Assembly: GCF_003073045.1 (NCBI RefSeq)
Contig: NC_037601.1
Span: 12,790,897-12,854,896 of the forward strand
Direction: 5' to 3'
DNA length: 64,000 bases
From: Pomacea canaliculata
Taxonomy: Eukaryota > Mollusca > Gastropoda > Architaenioglossa > Ampullariidae
Positions 50,101 through 63,146 of the stretch are shown in pieces (position 1 is the first letter of the stretch; each line of letters starts with the position of its first letter). The notes below the pieces were generated by a model. It was not told the origin of the DNA and searched no databases. It was given only the letters and a program-made list of their open reading frames with translations. Both the position numbers and the translations under genes were made by a program.

Positions 50101-53100
50101 TGTTGGTGGCGGCGCTTTTTGGTATCCGGTGCAAATTTTTAACGAAATTTTTTATCGTTATTTGAAATGTTCGCTATCGGAGGCGTTGGCTAGCCAAGGT
50201 TCCACAGTATCTGTAATAAGCTTGGTCAGTCGTGATTTTTTTTTTTCCCTTGCAAACGATATAGCGTTCTGATTAATACTTTACACTTGTTCCTCTTTTT
50301 TTTTTTTCCCCAATCAGATTCAGTTTCTGGTGCAAGAGTGTACAGGATTATTAAGCAAGCCCAATTTCATCTCTATACTTTGCTACGCCGTCGACAACCC
50401 ACTTCTCCAGCAAAAGGTAAAAGAGTCATTGAAAACGGGTATCTAAATTTAAGGTGGGGGGGGGGGCTTGAAAATGGTGATGTGCTCAGATTTGATATAA
50501 CATCAAATTTTGATAAGGTTCAGATGTGTTTTGATGATAAATACATTAATTTTTTCCATTAAAAAATGATAAATTGTTTTTATATACTTTTATTTCTCAT
50601 TAATGCAATTCAACAAGTAGAACCAGAATCAAAATGGCTTACCATTGACAGGCCTCAGCTTGGGATACCTGTATAAAAATACATGACTGAAAAAATGACC
50701 CTTTCTTCATCACCATTGTTACCTTTTCAGTCTTTGAATCCATACTTCTAGAGCAGTAAAATAAAATATTTTTTTTTTATCATCAGAGCCTGAGACCTTC
50801 AGCTCAGCTTCTACCCCAGCTGAGCAAAGTTTTAAAACTGAGCAGAGTGCAGGAGGTTGTTTTTGCCTTTGCACTGTTAAACTCGTCCAACTCGGAAACT
50901 CGACAGTACTCCTCACAGTTTCTCAAGCAGAAGCTTCCAGATATTTTACACTCCTACGTTGATGCCGGTAAGATAAAGTGTTATTTTAGGATCAGCTATT
51001 AGTTTCCTTTCCATTTTATCACATTTTGGTGATGGAATCGCTGCTTCCTTCTCTGTAATGTATGTGCATTGGCAGGCAAATTAAACTAGTGATAAAGATT
51101 TTATTTAAAAAGAACTGGGGAATTGCTGTGTAATATTTTGTGAAAATGACATTGTTTGCACAACCTTTGTTGAACTAGCAAGCTCATCTGCTCACCCCAC
51201 TTCACTTCCCCACCATTGTCCTGTTATTTTTTGCACAGCTGTTGCATAAGTTTTGATTGTGTGCTTTATTGTATGTTAAACTGTTGACTTAATTGAGTGT
51301 TGGTAGCAGAGCTCAGCTTGCCACTTTTTCAGAAAATGCACTTTATAAATTTAATCGTTTGATATTTTGTAAAAATCAACCAACTTTAGACAATAATTTT
51401 TCTTCTAGACACCACAGCACGGCAGGAGGGAGGCCTGCAAGATGCAGGTATAGAGGCACTTCACCTTCTTTTGTCCCACCTTTTCCACGGTCGTGATACA
51501 TTTGGCATTGGCAAGGAGCAAAAGGAAGCACTTCTTAAGACCCTTCGACGAGGTAGATTGTAGCAGTTTTCACTTCGTAAGGAAACATTTAGATTTTAAT
51601 CACAAAAGTGCATCATTTGGATTTTGAATGAAGTATAGCTAATGATCGAAAAGGACAAGCTACAAGAAGTCTTGTCCCTCATTTATCTATCACCTGTTGT
51701 ACACTTGTGAATGCTTCCTTATGTTGAAGTTCTTAACTTCAACAACTTTTTTAATATCTTGCACAATCTTATTATTATGATGTAAAATTTTGCACTATTG
51801 CATCGTGGATGCTAATTTTTATGATTGAATATGCACATGGGTGAATTGGAGGTTTTGTAGCTTTTTACATGATGTTGAAATTTCAGAACTTGAAGTGTCC
51901 TTTGCAGACTTTCCACCAAATCGTGTGCCTGCAGTTTTAAGCCCTTTTCTCTACTCGGAAATTGAAGACATTCCTCTGTCCAAACTGACAGATTTTACCA
52001 ACATGCCTCACTCACTTGTAAGTTAATGTATTTAATTATTTTACTAAAAAATAGAGTTGAGCTTCCAAAAGCAAAAACACGTCTTTTTTCAAAACGTTGA
52101 GCTGACTCATCAATTTAGATATGTCAATACTGAATTTTTATATTTATATGTATAAAACAACAGATTGCATGTCTAGATTTTGAGCTGGGCAGATTTGATC
52201 TCTGTCATTTGATTTTATTTTTCAGATGGAGACTTCTTTGGCAGACCTGTTGCTGGAAGCTGGCTATAGCTGTACCTCCAGGTAAAATCTCATTAGAATG
52301 GTGGGTTGTCCCCCTCCCATGTGAGTGATGTGTATCTCAATTTTCTTACACTTGCATTAAACCAGCCCTCTTAACCAAAAGTTTTGACAAGTGAGTGTTC
52401 TTATATGCTGGAACTTACAGTATTCTCTGTTCATATGATTCTAGTCAATTTCATGCTTCATACAATAAAGAGGAGAACTCATAAAGCTCTGGAAATAGCT
52501 GCTTCAGTAAAACCTATCTGCACTGCTTGTGGTTAAGATGTGTGTGACTGGGTGTGTTAATGTGAGAAATTGTGAGTGCAGGCATTGTGAAAGCTTGGGG
52601 TAGGGGACTACATTTTTCCGTGCTGGGATTCTGCCATACACAAATCCTAATTATTAACTGGTGTGATATATTTCCCATATTTTTCATCTTTGATTTTCTC
52701 TGTTTATGTGCATGAGTCTGATATTTTCACAGTCAATTTGTCTTGTCTGTACCATTTCTGTTGCATCCTTAGAAACTGATAATTGTATTTTAGACTAACT
52801 TCTTCATCATGCTTGACATTTAATTTGTACATTCGCGTTTTTAGGGCACTTGCAGCAGGGTTCAATGTTTGTTATACCGTTTGTGCATGATATAGGCTTA
52901 GCTGCTGGTAGGGGGTAAAACACAACCTTGCACATCCTGTAACGTAAAAAAATATAAGAGGACAACTCATATTTTCTGTAACAGTTTGGAAGAATGCCGT
53001 GGTGTGGTAGGACAAGTTGGGATACGAGAGCTTACCACTTCATCGGTTGCCTTCGTCATTGGCATGATGGCCAAAACACCTACAGGCGTTGGAGATCAAA

Positions 53101-55565
53101 ACCAGCAGGCCCAGGTAATAACTTTTCTTAATGTTTAACAATATGTGTGATTAGCAAAACATTTTCTTTTTTTAAGTGTATTCAGATAGGTACTTGATAT
53201 GTTTTTTCGGCATTTCTGCTTTTCATTCATAGTTTCTCTTTTTTAATTTTACATTTCTTTCTTTATATCTACTTCTTAATAATAGTTTGACTGTTGGAAA
53301 ATATTTGTCTTTTTGAGCAATCCCTTACCGTCTATGGAATGCAATCATACCCTTTAGACAGAGCTGTCTAGGACAATATGTGTAAAAATAGATGCATTAA
53401 GGAAAAGATATGCTTGTGAAGTAAAATTGACTTCATTTTCAGAGTGGTGGATGGGGAGACAGGCCAGAAACTCCTGGAGTGTCGACATGGAATGTGGAAG
53501 TGTTTGTTCAGACAATTCAAGAGATGGTAAGTTGTGGTATTATGCTCCCTTCTACATCTCCAATTTATCAGGGATCACAAGTCACATTTTATGAAATGCA
53601 AGTCATGAAAAAAATTGTATCTGTAAGGCAAAAAAAGAGAGTCAAGAAAATATGGGGTTGCCTGGTCAAATATGAAATAAATTTAAATACTTTGATATAT
53701 GAATAAAGCTCTTCTGCTTTTAAAAAGTATGTATTGTGATGAAGAACCTTTCTTCACACCTAACCTCACCATTTTTCTTGTAAAGCCTTACACCAGTCGC
53801 AGAAGGGACTTTTATTTAAGCTTTAGCTACATGTGCGATGAATGTGCAAAGCGCAATTGTTGGAATCGTCGTTCTTTCCCCCACCTCGCTGTATGTGTGA
53901 AGACCTAGGTGTTAATAGTTATGAATCTGTTTTCAGGTCTCCTGCATCAGCTTTATTCAAATTCATGGCTGTTGATTTACTGGGTAGTTTCCAGTTAAAA
54001 TTTTGAAATGTGATTTGATTGGCTCATACCTCTAGTAGTGAGAACTTCAGTCATCAGCAAAGTGGTTAAAATTTGTTGATTTATGAGTGAAAAGAATAAA
54101 TCTTGCTTGGAAATTTTTTCAGAAGTTGCAAAATCAATATGCAGTGACTACATAGCCCCTTCCCCCCCCCCAAAAAAAAAACAAAAAACAAAAACAAAAA
54201 GCTAGTGTTTGGAAAATTTTATGCATTTGAATGGTGAGATAATGTGCTAGTAACAACTGTTCCTAATGATTTTTGTAAAAATAATGCAAAATATTCAATC
54301 TACATATTCTTTAAAATTCATGATTGTAAAAGCGATGTGACAGACTGTGTGATAAGTCCTTAAATGCTTTTACTTATTTCCCCTCCCTCCCACTCACCCA
54401 AAAACACACACACAGAGAGAGTACACTTGTTTTACAACATACTAGACATTTTTTGGACTTTCTCCCAACCTGTATTTTTGGCAGAATGAATTGTAAAAAT
54501 TTCTTGTGAATGAAATTGTCTTTTTCGTAGGTACCTAGTTTGAACTGGAAGGAAGTGGTACAGCAGTTGGATCACCCAGGATTCCATATTGTTGGCAAGA
54601 AGGGGCTACAGCTGCTTGTTCAGGCCTTGTTCCGGGGTCTTCAACAGGAACCTTTTCCCATTCAGAATATTTTCCAGACCTGGAATAACACAGAGGGACA
54701 GGTCAGTGTACAAGCTTCTCTTATGTCTGTGGCGATTAAGATGTTCTTAGGCTCAGGAAAATATCGATTTTGGGGAGCATGGTCACTTTGAGTTAATGCC
54801 AGATTTGCATACTTTGACAAAATAGAACAGGTTCCAATGTATTTTTTGTTAAAAGTGTGTGTTTTGATGCTGAATAAAATCATTTTCACACCTACCCTTG
54901 CCTAATTTGGTGCCTCTTGCTAAAACAGAAAATGGCTCGTTTAAATCTTGGTTAAGCTTATGAGGAATGCGCTAATCCCAACATGTTTAACACCATTGGA
55001 ATCAGCATTCTCTCCCAACTCAACCTACTGAGTATAAAAGGCCGTGCTAAAAATAGTTTATCTATTTTAACCTTTTGCTACTTCAAACGAATATTGGTCG
55101 AACGCAATTTAGAGCAGTGGATTTCCTATTGACGTAGGACATGTGTGATAAAACTGCTTATTTATGTCTGCCAAATCTTTCCTTTTTAGCGTCATTTTCA
55201 TTTAATTCCTAACACACAATGATGTGTTTTGCTTGATTATCTAACTGTATTACAGAGCTTTATCTCATCTAATGACGAAGACAGGGAGGTGGCTACTTGG
55301 TAAAAATTATCATCTTTCTTACTAGTGGGTATTATGTGATGGAATAATGGACATCAAGCATAGATTCAGCTAATTTGTACTACCTACAAATCTGTTCATT
55401 TGTCCAGCTAGAATGTGTCCTTGCAAATAGGATTTCACACACACACTATAAAATAGACATAGCACCTTTTGTTCATCATCTGTTTTACCTCCCAGGAAAT
55501 CATCTGTTAGACAACCAATGGAGTTTTATGTTGCGTACGTCGAGGTCCTTTCACTACAACAGTAG
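47200..55565 (+). CDS. CNOT1: CNOT1-like N-terminal half, intact exons 1-10, early stop in exon 12
   Basis: CNOT1 is the scaffold of the CCR4-NOT deadenylase complex; its N-terminal HEAT region binds CNOT10/CNOT11. Intact exons: 47200-47301, 48177-48284, 50318-50416, 50787-50967, 51409-51552, 51908-52017, 52226-52281, 52985-53114, 53443-53526 and 54531-54701. All have GT-AG borders and matching phases, totalling 1185 nt (395 codons). Diagnostic segments are [99 protein letters not shown] and QLDHPGF. Exon 11 (55256-55299) keeps [10 protein letters not shown] but lacks about 29 residues expected at its start. Exon 12 (55496-55631) reads to a TAG at 55563-55565. The literal product is about 432 residues against more than 2300 for full CNOT1. 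Substitutions increase after exon 3. Either a decaying duplicate or a shortened paralogue. Confidence 0.85.
48540..50207. mobile_element. 1.67-kb TIR DNA transposon (Tc1/mariner/pogo-like) in CNOT1 intron 2
   Basis: Left end CCGTGGAACCTTGGTTA (48540-48556) and right end TAGCCAAGGTTCCACAG (50191-50207) are reverse complements at 15 of 17 positions. Both ends are flanked by TA (48538-48539, 50208-50209), the target duplication of Tc1/mariner/pogo elements. The subterminal text after the left end (TATCCGAAG, CTCCGAAAC, TTTTCCCTTATAAGAATTA) and before the right end (GTTCGCTATCGGAG) is typical of pogo/Tigger-like ends. No long transposase frame remains, so it is non-autonomous or decayed. The insert is wholly within intron 2 (48285-50317). 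Confidence 0.65.
49080..49800 (+). repeat. Interspersed repeat copy A, within the TIR element
   Basis: Blocks such as GATGTACTTT(A)GGTCAGTCA, GAACTGAAAAT, AAAACATTTGTCA, CCTAACC and GCACCGTGT...CCTTCCCT.GCACAG occur in the same order as in a second segment at about 56940-57345. They are probably diverged copies of one repeat family. Coding content is too decayed to name. Confidence 0.35.
50455..50467. repeat. Poly-G tract in CNOT1 intron 3
   Basis: A run of about a dozen G follows exon 3 by about 40 bp. Homopolymers this long are error-prone in assembly. Confidence 0.6.
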
Positions 55566-56939
55566 TACGAACATTAAGTGCCTTAGAATAGATGCCCAGA
55601 CATTTTGGTGTTGGCATTACTGCAGTCAAAAGTAAGTAACAGTGGTGTAGCGTTTCCTAACTGCTCTGTGCTTGTGTGATGGGTTATATGTGTGTGTGTG
55701 TGTGCACACAAGCATGCATGCATGAAAGCCCTCTTGTCTTTCTGCACCTAACTTTCTTTGCAACAGCATTTTTAAAGTTATATTTATGATGTTCATTTCT
55801 CACATTTTTCTAGAGCCAAATATTACTGTATCTTTATTTTCACATTGTTTAGCCCACCTGGAAACATGAGCAGCGAGTGAATCTCCAGCTTGATCCTGTC
55901 TGTTTTTGGACAGCCAACCCCACATTCTCGCTGGGCCTTCATACATCGATAGCCATCATCAAGTAAGCTGTTTGAGTGAAGTGAATGGCCAATAGGTCAC
56001 CGATATACTCTGCCACCATTGACTCTTCGATTTCATCGATTAGATAGATGATTGTCTCTTTGCTGATATCTAATACTTAATGTTCCTACAAAAGCTGACA
56101 TGTTTTCCTCCTGCATAAGCGCAATAGTAATCGCACGTGCAACAGAACGGTGAGTATACCAAGTGCAGACACTGCTAGCACCAGTCGTCTACCATTATAC
56201 CCCAGACAATCGGGGTAACATCCAGCACACGGCACTGACTTGCAAAGAATTCTTCCCTCTCCCAACCAGAAACCTTGCTGATAGATTCTTGAAGTGAGTG
56301 TAACGACTTCAATCGACCATAATTCATGTCGTACGACCTATTATCTTACCAAACAAACAAAACAACTAATTCCTAAGGAGAGAAGGCCATGAACAGCGTG
56401 AATGACACACACATAACACAACTTGAATGCTTCAACTTCAATATTTATGCTGTTTTCTTACTCTAGATACTCATATCTTCTTTCTCAGTAAACCAGCATA
56501 CATGATTTGATTATATTCACTTCACAAGACGGCATAGACAATGCGATGCCTTTGCATCTTCATCACATGATCCCCACCGTCAGAGGAAACGTTCTTCAGT
56601 AACTAGCCGAACGAACTCGTGCTCAAGAAGTCAATGACTGCAGATCCGCCGTTTCATTTTCTCAAATACGTACCTCATTAATGTCCTACAATTGGCAACT
56701 AGCAAATTTCTTATATACGATCGCGCAGCCAGTTACTGATACACTATATGATGTCCTTACAAAACCCAGACTGATCAGCAACATATCCACCCATTTTTGG
56801 AATCTTCACTTGGTGAAGAGAGTGCACGGATTTGAACGATCTACAATGTCCTTCACCTTTTCTGCTCAACCAACCACAACATGACCGTAGGGTCGCTATT
56901 GATAGATGTGTAATGGCCCGTGTCATACACGTGAATTCT

Positions 56940-57345
56940 GCCCATTTTGTAAGTACCAACTTGCACCCACACAGATGTACTTTATGTCAGTCACCAGAGG
57001 ACATCCACATGAACTGAAAATCGTTGCTTATCATCCCTTAGGATAAAGAAGACCTATAGTCATTTCTGTCATCTTTTTCCTCCTATGGTTCTCTCCTGTT
57101 TATGAGACTACATTCATTGTCATCCTAACCCTGAAGTATGTTCACTGCAACCGTTTAAACTCAGCTTTAAACGCGCAGCAGTACTTGGCAGAGAAAACAT
57201 TTATTACTTGTTATTTTTCATCCGTATCTCCACCCTGCCTCAATGGGATCAGCCACAGCAATCTAGCGGAGAACTGCCAACTCTTAAAAGTCAGCACCGT
57301 GTACTCCTCCTTCCCTCGCACAGTGAAACATTTTAAAAACGCCAC
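56940..57345 (+). repeat. Interspersed repeat copy B, inside a CNOT1 intron
   Basis: This segment shares ordered blocks with copy A near 49300-49790: GATGTACTTTATGTCAGTCACC, GAACTGAAAATCGTT, ATCCTAACC, AGAAAACATTTATTA and GCACCGTGTACTCCTCCTTCCCTCGCACAG. One frame here reads HPHRCTLCQSPEDIHM, reminiscent of the Cys/His motif near the end of some LINE polyproteins, so it may be a LINE relic. That reading is tentative. Confidence 0.35.
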
Positions 57346-60300
57346 AAAACGTTCCCATTTAGTCGTCTTGCAGGTTAGTGTCTGGAGATTTCATGTAGGA
57401 CAAGTTTTGACGTTTAATTCTTGGTGAATTTTAGGGTCACTCCTCCACCATTCGCACCCTGATTATGCACTCCATGGCTGAGTGGTACATGCGGAGAGCC
57501 CCCTGCCAGCGCCTCTCCTCGCATCTGACTGTAGCGCAAGATCCACAAAGTTCGTGTCACTTGTGACTGTCCTTGATTTTCCCTTCTTTTTACCTCATGC
57601 ATCTAGATTGTCTTAAATGGAAGAAGAGAGCTAAGCAATGCTTCTTTCCAATTGTTGATGCGAGAGAAAAGCATCTATGCTTACCAATGCAAGCAATGAG
57701 TCAGGACTTTAAACATTCACCTTTATAATAATTATTTGTTTATTCCAGTCTCTGTCCATGTTGTTGAATTCTACACCCCCATAGACTTTGGGGTGACCTT
57801 CCCTTGCTGTCTGCGTCACGTCGTGAATATCTGAAGCTAGACAAGTGGCTGGGCGACAAAATCAATGAGCATAAGGTATGAATGTGTGCGGACTGCATGT
57901 TCTTACATTTTTTTTTTGCTGTTGTATTTTCCCGGCTCTGGTCTGTCCAACCACACAAACAATAACGCCTTCTTCAAGCACAGAAACGATGCCTGAGGTG
58001 CCCATCATGTATAAGGGTTGAATTGGCTCAGACTTTACAAATTACAAAACCTATGCATCAATAATTAACTCGCACTCAACACAATCTCTATCGCGCACAC
58101 GCTTACTACATACTTGTTACCTAGCGCGCTCCGATTCCTCATCTTAGTCAAATACTCACATTATAGGATTTACCAATCCTCACATCTCTCCTGTTCATCC
58201 ACAATTCCAGTTCTCGTTGTTTACGACCGCACTACAATCATACCTGTTATCACTGTCATCTCTCTGTAGGTTCGCAATCTCTTCCACATGTCCTGCCAAC
58301 TATAATCCAAGAAATTAAAAGTGTTTTGAAGAAAATCAATAATTCCACCCCAACTCCCCACACTCCCATATCATGTTTCTGTGGAAATTAAGAGCTTCAA
58401 AGGTGAGATATAATTATTCACCTTCATTGGCCCATTAAAAAAAGTGTTAACTAATGGTGACTGAACAGCATGTATCAAATGGATGGAAAAAAACAAAATA
58501 CCTGGCAAAGAAACATTGTGTTTTCCAAAAAATTGATATTCACCCCACCACCCCACTCTTGCTTGTTGAGAATTTATAGGATGTATTATCAAAGGAAGTG
58601 GAGTACTTTACCTCAAAAATTATAAAGATGATGACTATGGTAGCTGCAGTTGTATCAATGAGTGAAAAAAAGAAATGCCTGGCAAATATTTATGGGTTGT
58701 GACATTTGACTAATTTGAGTTTATATTTCGGACTTTCATCCAGCATGTGTTTTCCTTAAGCGTGTCCACAGCTGATAGGGCATGGGTAAAGAAAGAGCAA
58801 CCAGCAGGTCAAACTGCACCCAACTTCATCATCTGTACAATCTGTCTAAAGCCTTTGTTGGGTATGTGTCTGCATGAATGTAATTAATAGAGAGAGTGCC
58901 AAAAATCTTGTTTCTTCCATGAGATATAATCATTCTCAACTTGCCCATTTAAAACTTTGGGTTTGGAAAGAAGTCAAGACCTTTTTCATCTTATGCAGCT
59001 GCTGTTGGCAGACCTATTAGCTTGCTTATATCTATCTTTGGCTGTTTCTTTATTGGTGCAGCAGTGAAGACTTATTGATGGTATATTCATAAACAATTTT
59101 TAATTACTGTGGATTTTTGCTGGCACTTATATGCAGCTCGTTTTTGCTGCATTTAAGATGATTTTGGTTGAATTTTTTATATTAGTTTTTTTTTGGAGTG
59201 GGTGAGAGATAATAGCCTCCCTCTTGCACTGTGGTCATGCAGGATTTGATCTGTTTAGTCATGTCACAAACTTTCGGAACCTATTCACCGATGTTACACA
59301 ATGCACCAGGTACATTTCAAGATCGAAGCCTTCTGGGCTTCGGGTAGCAACACCACCAGCTTTCCTAGCTGGTTACAGGTAGAAAGAACTGCTTGCTGTT
59401 GTTGATCTATTTCTATGCGATTATATTATGATTGCTGATTATGGTGTGTACTTTAAGTGGCGATCCCTCGACAAAAACTCTTCAAGTAGGAGGCTGTTTG
59501 GTGTCCACATTTTGTTATATGGTTTTTTGCTGTTAAAGTCTGGAATCTAGTATTTTTGCATTAATTTTATGCATGTGGTATGTTTCAAATTTTTAATTAT
59601 TAACCATTAGTAATGTCTGAGGAATGTTGTGGATTTTTGTTTGAAGACGAGCATGAACATGGACCTTCATAGGCCGCAGCAACCTCTGTTGTGGGGGTCT
59701 GCTCACCTGGGGAGGGTTTCTACAAAATGTGCCATCCTTATCCAGCACCCTGGTACTGCCCTCTTTCCAGGATGCCTCCAGGCCAATTGGTCAACCGCTA
59801 ACATGCCAGCTTTAAGTTCCCAGTTCAGGTAAGCGAAGGTTTTAAAACGTTTTTATTCACTTTAACAGGGTTTGTAAGGCTAAATTCTTTGGGTCCGAGG
59901 GACCTTTTCAGATTTTTTTAAGGTCCTTTCTTCGCCCAATTTGAGGATCCCATTGACAAATTGAAGTCCCTCCGAACTTTTAGTGCGTAGTACGACATTT
60001 TTGCGTCAAGAGAGCCCTGTTTAAACATCCTGCCATATCTATCGTTTTTATTAACAATTTTTTTGTTTTATGGTCGAGTATACTTGTTTGAGACTGAGCT
60101 TGCTTTGTTCTTTATCACAAGTCTTTTATTATTTGTGAACTTGTTTCAAAATACATCAAGCATGGGACCACCACGAAATCCTGTCAACTCCTTGCTACGT
60201 ATAAGCTTCAGGTTGCCTCAGACTCCTGTTCCTAATGCGCTCTTGGCACTCGACAGTGGCTTCGTGAATCTCTCGTGCTGTTGCGTTACTTCATGTTACA

Positions 60301-62577
60301 ATGACATGTCTGACTTTTTCTTGCCACAAAACACCATCAGCAGGTACTATATATTTTCAGCTCTTGCATTTTTTTGTGACTTTTTTTACACACAATCAGC
60401 AGAGATATGTCGCATTTTCCCAGAACTGCAGCAGCTCAGTATAGAGTGAGAATCGGGGCATAGCTTATTTTCAACAATTATAACAGCCTCATCTCCAATC
60501 CTTGACAAGTTCTTGAAATGCTTAGTCGCTTCAAGACCCAGACAGATGGAAAGGTAAGGACACTTAAACATATTGCTCTTAGTATATATAGTATGCGGTC
60601 GCAGGGTGTTAATAGCTGTCGTTAATGTGTCTCCTAATATTATCTGCTATAGCTCTTTTATGACTATTATAATGAGAAGAATAGTGAGTTATTTGATGAA
60701 TCATTTTTCGTGCTGTGTACTGAATTTTTCTTACAGGTGGTATCGCATGCTGCTGCGCATGTTTGAAAGAGTTCGTTTCTTACCAATTATCCTGCGTGAC
60801 TTCAAATTAAGCTTTTGTTTGGGGCATTTAGCCCAAGGATTGTCACGTAAGTCCAGCTTTTGTTTTGAACAGCTTAAGGGGTAAAATTAAGATCTTGTAC
60901 CATTTGTTGTAATTCTTTATCATTGTGAAACACCTTGCTTTATTCAGAGTAGCAAATCTATGTGTGTAGTTTATTTTGAGTTATAATTAAGTTGTTTGGG
61001 CCACATTATTTCCTTTTCCTCCCCGCAGCATAATGTGAACGGTACAAAGACACAGTTTACAAAGTGCCTAACATTACTGTAATCTGTTCTGCCTTAAAAA
61101 GTGGAGTATGGTATTATATTGTTATGACATTTCAAAAATATACTTGTTTATGGTAATGCAAAGGCTTTTGCAAATTGTTCTTTAACGTTTGGTCTGGGAA
61201 TCACCATGCATGTTGGTTGTAACAATATCATGTATCAGGACAGAACGACTTTGAGCTTGAAGTCACTATTGTTACCCGTCTCTTGCATCCAGTCTAATGA
61301 TTGTCTTAAATTTGATATCAGATGCTCTCCATATAACTTTCACACATTCCAGAGAAGTCGGAAACTTTGCTTGCGGTGGGCACTGAACATAAACAGGATA
61401 CTTGGTGACCATGATTTGTTCAAAATATTCAGTAGGAATATTTTATCAATACAAAGTTGTATTTGCAGATTGACCTTCATCTGCACATTTCAACCATTGC
61501 TGTCCCTATAATTTCTCACAGCAAGAGAAAAGTTCCCGTTACTAATCACTGTTATAAACACTTGTGCCTCGCCCACTAAAGCAACAGAAATACAAATGCT
61601 TGGATTCACCAATGTTAGCAAAAGCGTTCGTACTCCTCAATGATCAACTTATTTCTTATTTTTGGCATTGGGTTGAACCAAGAATGTGAAAGTGGGAAAG
61701 TTCTATACGACAGGCTAATGGTGTATTTTTCATTAAGGTCGTATAAATTGAAAGCATTCTGTCCTTTAAGCTGGATTCCTGATTGTTATCGACTGGATCT
61801 GGTATGCTTACGGTAATTTTGGAGCATCTGCCGTAGAAACCTGGAAGCAACATGTATTTTTTGCGATTATGCTCTTGGACGGTCACAACTAAGTTGATGC
61901 TATCATATGACGCAAGAATATTAAAAAATAGTCTAAAATATTATTGGTTAACATGCGGCCGTAAGTGGACTAAAGCGAGCATTACACTTTGAGGTATAGT
62001 GAAATTATCATCATCATTTAAAGACTGGTAGGAAAGAGATAGAACCGACATATTCTGTAATAGTAGCCTGAGGAAGCTGGAAGATTACAAATTTATTTCT
62101 ACATTATGAATGATTTAGGTTGAGAGGATCACATTTCTTTCAGCATCTCAGCCATCTTTAACAGTTTCCTGTCACTGTTGAGTAGATTCTGTTCTTCAAA
62201 TCCGCTATGACTTCTTTGTTACTTCTTGCTTTGTCTTTTTTGTTTCTTTTTTGTTTCCTACACTTAAAACTAACTCTTGGCTTCTGCAGATTGCAAGACC
62301 CTTTTTATGAATGAGTTCAGAAGATGTGGGCTAATGTATTTTTTCCACCCGACACTACTAAGTGGTTAGAACCTTATATTTTAGATTGCTTGAGGTTTCA
62401 CGCTCACTTATTTTTTGTAGTGTACTGTCTTAGTTTGTGCAGCGTGAGACTATATCCTGCCTGACTTTTCGTACATTTTGAATATGAGCTAGGACAAGAC
62501 GCACCTCAGGCACTTCACAGATGCGGCCATCCAGCTTCCATGGCTTCCGGCGGGTCTGTCAGATCACCTCCACGCGA

Positions 62578-62598
62578 CCCCCCCCCCCCCCCCCCCCC
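62578..62598. repeat. C21 homopolymer
   Basis: Twenty-one consecutive C. The proline-rich open frames on either side of it are translations of this run and are not genes. Confidence 0.9.
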
Positions 62599-63130
62599 AA
62601 TTGACCATCGGGCATCGAGGTCTACTCTGCACAGGCAGCTGGGCCCAAGGTCCTTGGTGGCCCCTTGCTGCAGCCCTGTCTGCTCCTGTCAGGTGTCTGA
62701 TCTCAGGCTCAGGCTTCACAGGCTCCAATGCAGAGCGCAGCAGAGCTGCAACTGCATCCACTGGTACCACCAAGCTATGAGCCTTCTAAAGACTATCGTA
62801 TCATCTGTTTCTTTCTGATGGTTGGTGCGACTTTAAGAACAGTGGGATGTTATTCAGTTCTCCGTGGTCAGTCTTACTACTTTCTTTTTCCCTCATTGAC
62901 GTAAGTGGCCTGGATTTTAGTGTTCTTGGCTTAAAGTTGAAGCGTTTGGATTTATTGCTGCATTCAGTGTGCATGTGCGTATCATGCCTTATGTATGCTA
63001 GGAGTTGGAGGGAATGCAGGTAAATTAATAGCAAAAAAACATGCCTAATTATTGAAAAGAGCACATTTAAAACTAATCAGTCACATGAAAATCCATGTAA
63101 AAGCTCCACTGTTTTTTGTCTGTTTTTCCT

Positions 63131-63146
63131 CCCCCCCCCCCCCCCC
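63131..63146. repeat. C16 homopolymer upstream of a CNOT1 exon remnant
   Basis: Sixteen C lie in a T/C-rich stretch that looks like an expanded polypyrimidine tract. The exon remnant that follows (about 63166) has no AG directly before it. Confidence 0.8.

Noticed and set aside
57730..57880. Treating the CNOT1 exon at 57749-57875 as intact
   Set aside because: Its first and last parts match CNOT1 in different frames, separated by a C run, and the middle lacks the expected FAFVIDLA block. It is broken as written.
59650..60350. Plus-strand frames of 67 and 128 codons taken as independent genes
   Set aside because: They fall in the position of the Pro/Ser/Thr-rich linker of CNOT1 between recognised remnants and show no own domain. 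They are more likely decayed linker exons and introns.
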